Shown here piece after piece: positions 1 through 11,064 of a stretch of DNA of 64,000 bases. The stretch is from Gracilariopsis chorda. Lineage: Eukaryota > Rhodophyta > Florideophyceae > Gracilariales > Gracilariaceae. The notes under the pieces are model-generated. The model was not told the origin of the DNA. It was given only the letters and a program-made list of their open reading frames with translations, and searched no databases. The stretch's first letter is position 1, and every line of letters begins with the position of its first letter. The stretch is from the NCBI GenBank assembly GCA_003194525.1, contig NBIV01000208.1, positions 62,001-126,000 of the forward strand, given 5' to 3'. Position numbers and translations under genes: made by a program.

Positions 1-3000
1 GCAGTTCTGCACGTTGAGATCGGGGACCGTACTTTGACAAAGTGGCTGTAGTGTTGCTTGTGCTGTCCCTATCAGCTACACCCAGTCCGAGAAGGCTATG
101 TAAAGTGCGGCCACCTTCGTACAACGAAGCTGCAATGCCTGTTGTAGCAGTCATTTCGGCCAGCATTCCTTCCGACTCAACGATATCACGAAGGAGGTTG
201 AGCACGTATGTCTTTCCGGTTCCTGCGGATCCTTGCACAAAGAACACGTTTCCAGGAGTGCTTGTTCGCTCCTGCAGTGCCTGTCGTTGTTGCAATGCAG
301 CAATGACGGTGTCAATGACTTGTCTTTGGTGAGGTTTTAAGGTGGCGTACCTTGACTGCAAAGTTGACGAATTTCGCACCACTCGTGCGTCTCGAGTTGT
401 TGTAGCTCGATTCGCCTCAGTCAATGCTGTATGATCCTGCTGTAGGTGCTGGGAGAAGAAGCTGTGATCGCGAAGCAGTCGTCCTCCGTGCCGGTCTGAG
501 ATTTCCACCACACGTCGATACATTTCTTGCTTTCGTTGCTGCTCATCTCCTGTATGTATGTCGCTACATAGTGCCTCCCAGTTTTCGACGGCCATTTTTT
601 CTGGGTCTGCGCCTTGTTGGTATAGTGTAACAACCAGACGTCGTAGCTCTGAGGGCGTGCTGTATATCTGCACTGCTTCTTGGAATGCAATATCAAACTC
701 GGATCCGTCCGCGAGCAGTCCGCTTACAATCGCAGTTTCACGATACGTTCCATACTGCTGTCCGTTGAAAGTCCTTGCGTCTTCATAAGAGCTCGAGCCG
801 TGATTCATGAGCAGCAAGCGCAGAGCAAAGAGCTCAATGGCCGACGGTGAAACACCTCTGATCCTTGCGACACACTGCTCGTCGTCCGTGCGCTCTACCA
901 CGTACATGGGCGGATCGCAGTCGTCTGTGGGCACCTGAGTGCTGTCTCCGTCGTATTGGTTAAGCACGCGGGCTGGAAGCGTGCGATACAATCGCACTTT
1001 TTCAAAGTACGAAAGGTAGTCGAGGTTCGCGTATGCTTCGGGCCTTGCAAAGTATCTCTCCAGTGTAGACGGCTGTGATGCAGAAAAGAGCTGGTTTGGA
1101 CCTCTCAGCAGAAATTTGCGCTCTCCTTCCAAGTGAATGGCCAGTCGCTCTACTTTTGGTACGATGTGAACATGTCGAAACTCGAAAAGTCTCCAAGCTG
1201 CATTGACGGCGCCCACCACACGCGCTCGCATGTATGCACGAATGTCGTTCTGCACCTGTGGCTCTTGTTGCTGCTCGTTGTGTGTGCCTGTCTCGTTAGC
1301 ATCACTCACATTGAGCACCACCTCCTGAGCTTTGGGCTGCTTAAACGCGTACTTCATCAGATAAGCCACTGCGCCCCCTCCTTGCGTGCGTTCTACGTTG
1401 ATATGAGAGCGGTACTTCTTGGTCAGTGTTGGGTTGTATGGCACAATCTTGAGGTCTTCTTGCCTTCTTCTGCGGTAAATCACGCGATTCGTGCCTTCTT
1501 CAATGTACGTCTCCGCCACAATCATATTGCTGTCGTATCCAAACTTGCACCGCCCAGCGCGATTCCGGCAATAGGTGGAGTGGCGGTGCCTGTGCATGGA
1601 ACGAATGAGAGCACGCAACGCGTCGTCTTCGCCTGGAAGGGGAAGTTCTGCACGAATGAGCTCGTCGATCACATCAACGTCTTCAATCACGCCTCCTTCG
1701 AGCCACACGAGCATGTGGTGATGAGGCACATTGCGCTCTTGAAACTCGAGCTTTGATGCAAGCCCCAGGCACTTCAATCCAAAGATCTGCTCCGAGTTCT
1801 TCTCCAAGTCCTTCATGAAGTCGTTTGCGTACTGGTTGTACACCCTTGCAATCAGATCCGGTCGGTCAAACGGTCGAGGGCGGTTACTTTGTGCCGTAAA
1901 TGCGCCACGATTGGTGGTGTCCATCCCAAGACGCTGGATGTCCTCTCGCCAGATGTTCATGGTGATTGTAATGAACAGAGAAGGCGGTCCTCTCCGCGCC
2001 ACGATCGCCTGTACATCCATGCGCTTGTTCTTCCAGTATGCTGCTGAGTTGACGGAGTCATCGGGCATAAAGATGCGTCCCATTAGCACGAACTGGGATT
2101 GTGGCACGTGACCGGTTTGCTGTTGTGCTTGCTGCATTTCTTGCTCTTGTACAATGCGTGCCCGTTGTTCTCTTTCGAGGAAACGCAGTCGCATGTCCTC
2201 AATTTTTGTGTGGGTGCGAAGCATCCACATCTGCATCAACGGTCCACTGTCCAGAAGGATGTTGTCTGAGTACAGTCGTCTCTTCGCGTTCTCAGCCCAG
2301 GTGAGCTTTCGGAGCTTCCACTCGTTGACGCTGAGACCTGAGATTTGCTGTGTTGAGTTCTTTGCCTCCAGAAACACGCCAATGTCAAACGGTTCGTGCT
2401 GATCTCCGTACGCGTAGAGAAGAGGAAAAGTGCCTTTCTCTGCCATTTTGGATGCCGGTTTTAGAAGGCGGTACCGCACTTGCGCATTGTTTGCGGCATT
2501 CGCAGTCGCCCCATCTCCAGCATTAGCAGCACCAGCAGCCGTCACTACGGCGTGCTCTTCTGTTACGGTTCCTTCTACCAAGCGCGGTACTTGAGACTCC
2601 ACTCGGTACAGGCCAGTCGGATCCACGACGAGCGTTCTCATCATGGTTGGCCCCCCACCAGGAGCATCTTCAGGGAGAGGCCCAGCACCTACGTGAGGAG
2701 CACTGACTGTGGCACTTCGGGTTCCTTCGTAACCACGTACGACTACTCCCTCTTCTGCTGCCTGCATGCTGATATCGACGGCGGTATCTGCATTTTGTTG
2801 TTGTTGTTGCGTGCTAAGCATGGATCGGTACCGCTCACGCACCACGTCTGGCTTGGGCTGGATCACATCGTACAACTTGGGCACGATGTCTCGTACGTTG
2901 ATATCTTGAATGAACGCACGCAAATTGGCACGCGCATAGTGAGAGGGATCCAAGTTAGGGGGACCAGTACCCCACAGAAAGCTGTAGCGCGTGTTGTTCT

Positions 3001-4258
3001 GGTTCTGCGTGGGCAGAGCGAGAGCTGCGTTTCCCTCAAGTCTCAGAAAGGAGGGACCGCCTCCCGTCACATACGACATGTCCATGAACGCTTGCGTCGT
3101 AGCGAAGAGCGTATTCAAGTTGAGAAAATGGCTGTGAAAGGCTCTCAGACTATAAAGACTGCGAACCAACTCGTTGTTATGCCTTCTGCGGAACTTGACG
3201 CCCCACCCTGACATTCTTTTCATTCCACAGCACACTCCATTGGTCTCTTTGCCAAGCAAAACGCATCCGCAGTACTTGCAGCTATGAATTCTCAATGTCC
3301 AGTCCCGGTACGGGCAGGAGGAGAGCGTGTGTGCGTGCTCGCCGCATCTTCCGCATCGCCTTTGACCTGCAGTGGGAAGCGTCTCAAACTCCGGCACGCT
3401 TGCACGGATGGCCGGATCATTCCTCGCCTGAGCTGCCACGGAATCCCACGCATAGTACACGCGATAGAGTCCTCGATCAGGACGCCCAGCACAGTGCATG
3501 ACCGTCGTATCAAGCTGTTGCTGTGGCTGATGCTGCGGCTGGTGTGAGGGAGCCGGTGTGATCTCATCCGCTTCCACTTCCATCGGAATGGACATCTGTT
3601 GTTCTTCCTGTTCCGCTTGTGGCAACGCAGGCTGCGGCGGCGAGTGTGAGGGAGCCGGGGTGATCTCATCCTCTTCCACTTCCATCGGGACTGGCATCTG
3701 TTCTTCCTCTTGTTCAGCTTGTGGCAGAGCAGGCTGCTGTGATGGCGGTGGCTGTGAGGGAGCAGGGATGATCTCATCCTCTTCCACTTCCATCGCAACC
3801 GGCATCTGTTCTGCAGGCATCGGTGGGAGAGGGGGAGGCATCGGAGGCGGTGGAATGTGACTTGGAAGGCCTCTCACAAACACCAGAAATCCAGGAATTG
3901 GGCACGATGTTGGTAGATCTGTGGCAGCGGACCCACTGGCTCCAGCGGCGCTTGTGCTAACTGCTGCTGCAACCGAAGTAGGTGCAGGAGTAATTTCGTC
4001 TTCTTCAACCACTGGAACAATAGGTCCTTGAACGTGTGCTCCGCTCTCATTTACTCCCAACTCATCTGGAGATGGAGGAGCTGGTTCTCTTCGGGGTCTT
4101 CCAGCTCCTGCCGGTGCTCCACCACTGCCGACGCGACGACCACCAGCGTTTTGCCTTGAACCGCCTGCGTTCAACCTGGCACCTCCAGAATTGTCTCTGG
4201 CACCTCCCGAGTTAGATCGGATGCCACCAGAGTTCAGACGTCGCCCTCCTCTCGTCAT
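1..4258 (-). CDS. Helitron Rep-helicase (RepHel), N-terminal 1,419 codons, runs off left edge (Helitron A)
   Basis: This is the replicase-helicase of a rolling-circle DNA transposon, which nicks DNA through an HUH/Tyr nuclease and unwinds it with a PIF1-type helicase. I translated the minus strand from the ATG at 4258; the stretches I followed, including everything from about 1760 down to 1, stay in this phase without a stop. Residues 4-45 are GGxRxNxGG-type repeats. Proline-rich repeats with the acidic core MEVEEDEI follow (about residues 150-235). A Cys/His cluster (CGRCGEHAH) lies near 300, the Rep motif FITITMN near 761, the HUH-type motif PHHHMLVWLEG at about 845-855, YLMKYAFK near 963, and the helicase Walker A GSAGTGKT at 1343-1350. 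The later helicase motifs lie beyond position 1. Having no internal stop, it is the only copy here that could be autonomous. The start is the first ATG of the frame, with AT-rich sequence upstream. Confidence 0.9.
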   Translation of the reverse strand, partial: MTRGGRRLNSGGIRSNSGGARDNSGGARLNAGGSRQNAGGRRVGSGGAPAGAGRPRREPAPPSPDELGVNESGAHVQGPIVPVVEEDEITPAPTSVAAAVSTSAAGASGSAATDLPTSCPIPGFLVFVRGLPSHIPPPPMPPPLPPMPAEQMPVAMEVEEDEIIPAPSQPPPSQQPALPQAEQEEEQMPVPMEVEEDEITPAPSHSPPQPALPQAEQEEQQMSIPMEVEADEITPAPSHQPQHQPQQQLDTTVMHCAGRPDRGLYRVYYAWDSVAAQARNDPAIRASVPEFETLPTAGQRRCGRCGEHAHTLSSCPYRDWTLRIHSCKYCGCVLLGKETNGVCCGMKRMSGWGVKFRRRHNNELVRSLYSLRAFHSHFLNLNTLFATTQAFMDMSYVTGGGPSFLRLEGNAALALPTQNQNNTRYSFLWGTGPPNLDPSHYARANLRAFIQDINVRDIVPKLYDVIQPKPDVVRERYRSMLSTQQQQQNADTAVDISMQAAEEGVVVRGYEGTRSATVSAPHVGAGPLPEDAPGGGPTMMRTLVVDPTGLYRVESQVPRLVEGTVTEEHAVVTAAGAANAGDGATANAANNAQVRYRLLKPASKMAEKGTFPLLYAYGDQHEPFDIGVFLEAKNSTQQISGLSVNEWKLRKLTWAENAKRRLYSDNILLDSGPLMQMWMLRTHTKIEDMRLRFLEREQRARIVQEQEMQQAQQQTGHVPQSQFVLMGRIFMPDDSVNSAAYWKNKRMDVQAIVARRGPPSLFITITMNIWREDIQRLGMDTTNRGAFTAQSNRPRPFDRPDLIARVYNQYANDFMKDLEKNSEQIFGLKCLGLASKLEFQERNVPHHHMLVWLEGGVIEDVDVIDELIRAELPLPGEDDALRALIRSMHRHRHSTYCRNRAGRCKFGYDSNMIVAETYIEEGTNRVIYRRRRQEDLKIVPYNPTLTKKYRSHINVERTQGGGAVAYLMKYAFKQPKAQEVVLNVSDANETGTHNEQQQEPQVQNDIRAYMRARVVGAVNAAWRLFEFRHVHIVPKVERLAIHLEGERKFLLRGPNQLFSASQPSTLERYFARPEAYANLDYLSYFEKVRLYRTLPARVLNQYDGDSTQVPTDDCDPPMYVVERTDDEQCVARIRGVSPSAIELFALRLLLMNHGSSSYEDARTFNGQQYGTYRETAIVSGLLADGSEFDIAFQEAVQIYSTPSELRRLVVTLYQQGADPEKMAVENWEALCSDIHTGDEQQRKQEMYRRVVEISDRHGGRLLRDHSFFSQHLQQDHTALTEANRATTTRDARVVRNSSTLQSRYATLKPHQRQVIDTVIAALQQRQALQERTSTPGNVFFVQGSAGTGKTYVLNLLRDIVESEGMLAEMTATTGIAASLYEGGRTLHSLLGLGVADRDSTSNTTATLSKYGPRSQRAEL
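3545..3810 (-). repeat. Tandem ~110-bp coding repeat in Helitron A N-terminus
   Basis: Three imperfect copies of a unit encoding a proline-rich spacer followed by P-M-E-V-E-x-D-E-I. On the plus strand each copy shows a GATCTCATC...CTTCCACTTCCATCG block. The repeat sits inside the Rep-helicase frame and keeps it open. The damaged copy near 45.35-45.49 kb also has it, so it belongs to the family. Confidence 0.75.
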
Positions 4259-4922
4259 TTCAATTTACCAAAGAAAAGAAAAAAACAATTCTATGTTTTT
4301 AAACCGTTAAAAAATTTGCCAGAGTTCCAGAATAATTCCCAATAAAGCACAAAGTTGAAAATGAAAAAACTGGTTGCAGTTTGTTGCGTTGCACCCACCG
4401 GGCCTAGTCGCATGCAGCAATTAAAAAAACAAATTGCTGCAAGGCTTATATTTACCCGATGCAGTCGTGCGCAGCACAGGGACTCTCGACACACTCCTGT
4501 TGGATTATGACGGGCGGAGTGTGCCCAGCCGGTTTTCAAGCCGTTTGATGTTTAACCCGCGTCCGGTTGTAAGGATTGGTCTGCCTTTACTCACACACCG
4601 AAGTGTGCTTTCCGGCCCCAAGAGGTACGACACGGCGGCCGCCCCGGACCCTGCACAGCAAGCTGGTATTAGGTCCGGTAAACCCTCAGACTTCCTGATC
4701 GCCGTCAAACGACCAGTATACCACAGAGGAGCACCTGACTTTTCCCAGATCCGTGGTACTTAGTAGGTTACTCTTGTGGCGACCTGCACACGAGCTCGGC
4801 CTTGCCTAGGTCCCAGGCCAGCAAACAGTGCCCAAAGTAGCAAAAGGTTACGACACTGCGCTATTGGCCAAGCCTGAATGGGATGGAAAATAGTGGTTAG
4901 GGTCAGCAAGCGAGATGCATTT
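4259..4922. other. Helitron A upstream region / unassigned spacer
   Basis: No gene recognised. The first 180 bases are AT-rich and directly precede the Helitron A start codon, so they probably hold its promoter and 5' end. The part from about 4450 to 4800 is GC-richer and contains only overlapping short ORFs. Its end holds a small palindrome (GCCTAGGTCCCAGGC). The exact Helitron terminus (5'-TC) was not identified. Confidence 0.4.
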
Positions 4923-5067
4923 GGCACTGCGCCAGTGCAGTATATACGTCTGTTGCAGGCAAGTCTGCAATGAAACTTCAGTATACACTGCACTGGCGCA
5001 GTGCAATTTGCCACGTGTTGGAATGCGCTGCACTGGCGCAGTGCAATTTGCCACGTGTCGGAATGAA
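4923..5067. repeat. 40-bp tandem repeat with palindromic CACTGGCGCAGTG cores and an inverted partner
   Basis: Two consecutive copies of a 40-bp unit (period from 4991 to 5031) contain CACTGGCGCAGTGCAATTTG and then CCACGTGT. An inverted partner, GGCACTGCGCCAGTGCAGTATA, sits at 4923-4945 and can pair with 4981-5003, so the block can fold into a large hairpin. It lies on the 3' side of Helitron remnant B, where Helitrons carry terminal hairpins. Confidence 0.7.
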
Positions 5068-5084
5068 CAGGCGGGGTTTTGCTG

Positions 5085-5970
5085 CTGAGTGGCTGGCACA
5101 ACAATTTGATTGTATTGCAAGCCATTCAGCAGCCATTGCACAGTCAACTTGCAGCAGCAGCAGCAAATTAACTGAACGCTTTGCTGCTGCTGCTGCTGCT
5201 GAATTTTTTTAATGGTGGGGAGGCGTTGCGCCAAATGGGCCATTTGCAAGCGCGTAGAGGGGCATACAGGGCGGTTAATTGGCGCACCGCCTCCTATCAA
5301 TCAACAACACCCCCCTCATACATGTGTAAATCATTAAGAGTGGGGTGTTGAGATTTGGAATCGCCTGCCCGCGCATTTGTTGGTGCTTTGAACTGCAGTG
5401 GTTTGTGTAGAGTACAGTGGATTGTAGTTGGCTGGCGCTGCAAAAATGACAGCAGTGCCGACCAATGTGCGGCGGATTGGCTGTCACTTCTGTATTGCCA
5501 GACATTCAGTAGCCAAAAGAGTCAATTTACAGCAGCATCCAATGATCCTTGAGCTTTGCTGCTGCTGCTATTGCTGAAGTTTTTTAGTGGCATGGAGGCA
5601 GTGCGCCAAGAGAGGTTTTTCACACGTTGAAGAGGGTGAGAAAGCCTGTTTTTGGACGCAATGCTTCCCCTCATGCAACATGTACCACCCTATATGCACA
5701 TAAATGGTTCAGAACGGAGAGACGAATAAATAATATCGGATGAATCTTTGGCTGGGTATAGTAATGGAGCTTCCCATGCTGCTCGAGAGCCACAATGGGA
5801 GGGATGCATCCAACATCGGATTCGTACCACTTTGCTAAGTTTGATTGGATGTGAAATTTGCAACGTGGCAGGGTGCACAGTCCATGCAGAACATTGGCAG
5901 CAGGTGGAGCAACAGTCAATCAACATTGAGCTTTGCTGCTTGTGCTGCTGATGCTGCTGATGCTGCTGCT
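5085..5970. repeat. CAG/CTG-rich dispersed repeat modules (3 copies)
   Basis: Each module has a run of CAG triplets, a short spacer, a run of GCTGCTGCTG and then an AT-rich stretch with GTGG.GGAGGC. Copies lie at about 5085-5340, 5400-5640 and 5850-5965. The CAG and CTG runs face each other and can pair. Related modules recur at 37.4-38.1 kb beside Helitron D, in the same position relative to the helicase end, so they are probably part of the Helitron 3' non-coding region. Confidence 0.7.
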
Positions 5971-6227
5971 AGATATTAAAGAACTGATACCAACTGCGAG
6001 CACAGTGCCGCAATTACCAGCGTGCACGGGTGCTGTAATGGCTCGTCTTTGGCGCAAACACGAACAATTTTGACCTCATACTGCAACGAATGATAACTAT
6101 AGTGCTGGCTAGTACAAGAGCAAGTGGCCTTCGGCCGCGGGCGCTGTTCTGCGACGTGATGAAAGAGGGGCAAAAAGTTGTAAGAAGAAAAGAGGATGGA
6201 GAAAACAATAGCACAAAAGCAATTAAT

Positions 6228-7400
6228 TTAATTCAAGCAAGAAAGGCGCACAAAATATGAATACGTTTGCAAAGGGATGCAACACTGTGTTGGTGATTGA
6301 CACAGGCATGGGATGAATTGTGTGCGCATTCCAGGGTGTAAGCTGTGTTTCATGCAATAGCAGTATATTATCCTTCCTTTGAACGCGGGACAATGCCATA
6401 TACGAATGAACAGCACAGGAGAACTACGATCCCATATCCACAATGAAGCCATCAATTCCTTTATCTGTCATTTTTAATCAGTTGCTGTAAATTTAGGACG
6501 ACTGTAAAACTGTCTTTAAATAATGCGATGGTGTGCAAGAGAAAACTCGAAGTCAATACGATGCAGGAGCCATTGTTTGGGGACTGGTCCGTTCTCGTCA
6601 AATTGAGCCATCTGCACGGTATAATGATCGATACGCACGACTACGAACAGCTTTCCATGGACAACTGCGGGATGTTGCACGTTCTGAATAATAATACCTG
6701 GCACAATCGATCCTGAAGTCCAAGTTATGAGGTGGTACTTCAGTAGGTGCATACTGATATGCAAACCCAGGAACGAAAGAATTGGTGACGTCGGACTTTC
6801 AACGTCAGGTTGTACCGTTGTATGTGACGGAAGCGTGAAGCGTTCACCAGAAAACAGATCCAGCGCTGCTGTTTGCATCCTTCCAATGGATCTGAGTGGT
6901 ATTAGAGCGATTTTGCATGGTTAGAGATGGCATTGCATGCATTGGAACTTAAAAGCGAAGCAAATGCCGGATCATCGGCTTGACGTACGTGCTTGGTGAG
7001 ATACATCACTTCAACCGAGCACAATGTCCACAGATCACTCTTCCACGGTAGTTAGTTGAGAATGATTGTGTACACTGGTCTCCGATTTCCACTCAGCTCA
7101 GCCACCATGTACGTCTGCGGGTACAACTGAAAGCAGCTATGAGTAGTCGCTGGATAGAATGATCATTATGTTCCCAAAAGGAGGCGAGTTTTTCATTCTT
7201 CTGCACCGAAGATCTTCGGTCAAAGCATCAATGAGATCGAAAAACAATGGTAGAGGCATGGAAAATTCATCCACAACGAGCAATTTTATTCCGCGAAGCA
7301 GTTCCGCACGTTCAGATGGAGGATCGTATCTGGACAAAGTAGCTACGCTGGTGCATAAGATGTCATTATCTGCTACACCTCGCAGAGCAATGCGTATGCG
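6228..7400 (-). pseudogene. Helitron helicase remnant (Helitron B)
   Basis: A frameshifted minus-strand copy of the PIF1-like helicase of the Helitron family. Near 7290-7230 it still reads LLVVDEFSM (motif II, DEAD/DEAS-like), then a degenerate motif III (SSDYS). A middle segment with RFTLP and a conserved HPAVVHGKLFVVV block lies at 6516-6878. The 6228-6455 segment aligns with the C-terminal motif VI region of Helitron D. Similarity to Helitron A stops near 7390, before the Walker A. It is not functional. Confidence 0.8.
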
Positions 7401-7664
7401 CATACGCTGTAGAGCGAGGTGGAACATGAATGATTCAGTACCAAAGTGGCATGAGTTCAACTCCTGTACGAGTGAACACTTGGTATATTTGGGTAATATT
7501 CGATATGAATGCTGTTTGGCATTTTTGGAACGTTCGTCGGTGTTTTGTATGGTATCTGGGATAAATGGACGAGTAATAAGCGTACAAATGTTATTCATGG
7601 CGGGCATGATTCATGCGTGTCTTGTTGCGCCTTGGCTGGCAATGATAAGCTTGCATGGGTACCA

Positions 7665-7956
7665 TGTTGGGCACCCACACAACTTTCAGTCACCTACGCA
7701 AGTTATGGTATTGCGCAGGTGCCGATTACGCCAAAGAGTTCGTTTCAGGCTCACAGAGAAATAGCCTCTGTGAAATATCCCTTAGCCTAGCCTACTATAA
7801 ATGGAAAAGACTAGATGGCCTCATGATCAAGTCGGGAACCAACTTTCACCATCTTTACCATCGTTTACCATCTTTACCATCTTCTCAGTTTTAACTCTAC
7901 TTTCATCAACATCATCATCATTATAAGAACGTTGTCGTTTTTATTGTAGTACAACA
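7665..7956 (+). repeat. Copia 5' LTR (292 bp)
   Basis: Begins TGTTGGGCACCC and ends GTACAACA, so the ends are the inverted pair TGTTG/CAACA. It matches 13945-14234 over its whole length, including the TTTACCATC repeats near the 3' end. Confidence 0.9.
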
Positions 7957-8789
7957 TTCGCGAATATATTACTTCAATATTCAACTATGAACTACTGGTA
8001 TTGGCAGATGAACTACATTATTGTCCCTTAAATTATTTAATATTGCACCCGTGGTCGCTTATTGAAGGGTGTATTACAAGAGAACATATTGCTTTGTTCT
8101 TGTTGAAAAGCTGAAGTTTTAAAGTAAGTATTCTTTTCTTGTTTTACGAAACTACATATAATATCTAACCTAGCTCTATGCTACCTAGTGCTGCAAAGCC
8201 AAAGTTCCTCAGAATATTCTTCGGGTCAGTCGGACCATTCAACAGGGTCGGTGGTTGCGCCAGCTATCGTGGACATCGAGGCAGGAGTTACGGGAGAAGA
8301 ATCGTCATCGGAAACTTCTAGTATTCGCCAACAAGGTACCGGGAATCTACCTGTCATACATCGTGACATGGCTGCAGCCAACCCAACCCCAGATAGTACA
8401 CGTGGGGTTGAGCAAGATTGTGACCCTCTTACCGAGTGCTTTGCCCTACACATCACACGCGTGGCAACCCAAATCAAAAGGCGACGCAAAAGTAAAACCA
8501 AAAAACAGCGATTCATAAATTTTACAATTTGTAATATTTCGCTGGTCAGCCAGCGCCAATTGGAAATAAATCTAAGAGGGGTGAACCAGAAAAGAGACAA
8601 ACGCCGTTCCAGCTACACTGAGAGTGGTATCACCTATCGCCTGTGTGACATCAAGTTAACAGAAGCACACGACCTCCAAGTGCAATACAAGAACCGCCGT
8701 CACCGAACCCAGAAAAACTGCCTTAACAGAAAAATAGTTTAATATACATAGTAAATATTCATTCGTACACTAAACAGGACTCATAAAAC

Positions 8790-8995
8790 AGAAATAATTA
8801 ATAGAAAACCAACAAAGAACACAAATCTAAACTAAGAGAAAAGAAAAAAGCAAAGAAGAAGAAACAGAAAGGCCAAGAAAAAAAGGAAAAGGAAAACAAA
8901 AAAAAAAACACAAAAAGCAAAAGAAAACAATTAACCGAAAAAGAAAAAAAAGAAAAAAGTGCATTTAGTGGTACCGCGATTAGATTACAATAGAA
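8790..8995. repeat. A-rich purine low-complexity tract
   Basis: About 200 bases made almost only of A and G on the plus strand, with runs such as AAAGAAGAAGAAAC. It lies in the copia leader between the 5' LTR and gag. The opposite-strand ORF across it (Phe/Ser/Leu) is an artefact of composition. Confidence 0.8.
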
Positions 8996-9410
8996 AATCA
9001 TGACATCTCAAATAAACCGTTCTCAAAGCAACGCTGATGACAGAAATCATGCACAGAAAACCCCATCCCATACCCACCCAGTCAATAATCGGTTGACATT
9101 TCCCCCCCAGGGCAGTAATATGAATATGCCCCAAATCAGTCCATTTTCACCACCTCCATCCAGGAATAAAAGAAAACCTTTCGTTTAAGCCCTGGGAGTT
9201 GTGGATAGCATCCAAAAGTCAATGCTAGACACTATCCGGTCTTACCAGAACAATTTTGTGGATCTTATCTGTGATCAACTCATTGAATTTATTTGTGGAG
9301 ACTATCCTCCCGATGTACTCTTTAGTACACAATTGGCATCCAAGGTGGCATAGTTTAGTTCGCTTACACGACCAATTGTTAGCATTGCTAGCAACCTATC
9401 TCCGCATACT

Positions 9411-10684
9411 TTGCAAAAATCATTGCTAAAACTTGCACACACCATTTACTCTACCCCCGAGGAAAAGGAAATAGCGGAAAATTGTATCGAAAATATTCAA
9501 CGATCTTCTATTTTAATGGCCTCATTTAACCCAGCCACGAATTTTAATCAGGAGACTAATATGAATCCTTCGATTCCTTACAGGCTTGAAAATCCAAATG
9601 TACATCGTACAACCGTTGATCCTACAAGACATCAGACATTCATTGATATTCCAAAAGCGGCCTATAATATTTCAATGCGAATCAAGCATAAAGAGGCAAA
9701 GTTATCAGGAGCTTTAGAAGAATCGGGGAACGACTATTTCATCGAGTACAAGAGAGCTTTAGACGACTATATGCTACCAGAGCAGAACCACCTTTTTTTT
9801 CTCTACTACATCCTCCAGGATACCGCGAAGGGTCATTTTACAACTAATGTCATTTCGACAGCAAGATCACTTGAATCAGCCAATGACATGATATAGAACC
9901 AGTTCAACTCCTTCGCTACACAGAAAAAAGGGAAAATCTTCTCTTTTATCTTCGTTTTGAATCATTCGCACCCGGCTCAACGTCCAAAACTGCTACTCTG
10001 TACAAACTAAAAACAAAAATATTCAAACTTGCACCACAAGGTACATCTCAATGCCGCTCAGAAGCACACAAAATAACTTATCTTCGAAAAGCAGTAATCA
10101 GGAATTCATGGGCCTGTAACCCCATCATGAGACTTGATACCGAGCATCTCTCCTATCAAAAGCTTTACACGCAGCTCGAAAGCTCGATCCAGCGCGAGAA
10201 AGAGGAATCCAACGCTTGTAAGACAAGAAGCATATACGGATTGTCCCAAAAATCAAACGCACTACAGGTACTCTACCAAACGGAGAACCAGTTTCCGCCA
10301 CCATGCTACGGTAGACACAAGAACATTTCGAAAGCACATCTCAGTACCCGCGTGTGTTTCAATTGTGGTGGAAAAGGACATACTCTCAGGAATTGTCGCC
10401 ATTTCAAAGATTTTACCGCTATCCCAGCTGGCAAAGTCCAGATGTACCAGAAATCTAAGTATCCGAATCAGAATCATACTCTGAAACAGGTCTTGTTCGA
10501 AATATTTGAACAAGTAGATACAACTGATATGGAAGATAATGAGACTTCCTTCGACTTAGCTGGCCAGGAGACGGACGCAATCAATGCAGATGCTGAAGAG
10601 AAAAAATGCAAAGCAAATGACGAAGCAGATACATTTTTCAATGACCTTGACGCGGACTCATCGTCATTCAGACTACAGTTTTAG
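9411..10684 (+). pseudogene. Copia gag remnant with CCHC zinc knuckle
   Basis: Two frames cover a gag-like protein. 9411-9896 is helical and charged. 10127-10684 carries the retroviral-type knuckle CFNCGGKGHTLRNC (C-x2-C-x4-H-x4-C) encoded near 10360-10400, followed by an acidic tail. A stop after 9896 and a frame change separate the two parts. In an active element this would be the nucleocapsid that packages the RNA. Confidence 0.75.
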
Positions 10685-11064
10685 AGCGGAACTCTCATAT
10701 GCGTAGAGTTTTTAATAAAATCAAAGACGTTCCAAAAGGCTGAGCGCATAAATACCAGAAACAGTTCAGACAACGCTTCAATTGTTTTCAAGTATCCAAA
10801 AATGAAATTAACACTGACACTTCGAATACATTTAATGGTGGATGTCTTGAAATCGGAGCTGAAAGATCTGTTATTGGTAATGCTCAAGCTAAATGGTACT
10901 GCAGACAATAGAAAATAACACCGCAAAAGGCAAAGTATTGCATTTGCTACGGACTTGGAAACTTAAAATTTTAAAGCATTGCTCAGATTCCAATACGCAT
11001 TTGTGTTCCAGATACACGAGTTCTCAAGCTATGTGTTGAAATAATAGACTGTGATATACTACAT

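Noticed and set aside
1133..1756. Plus-strand 207-codon ORF
   Set aside because: Antisense shadow of Helitron A; the minus strand in the same interval reads the HUH-type and YLMKYAFK Rep motifs.
3292..3798. Minus-strand ORF rich in Arg/Lys/Trp repeats
   Set aside because: Out-of-phase reading of the acidic tandem repeat within the Helitron A frame.
5148..5205. CAG/CTG runs as a coding polyglutamine or polyserine gene
   Set aside because: Frames across them are short, differ between copies, and the modules recur as non-coding Helitron 3' repeats.
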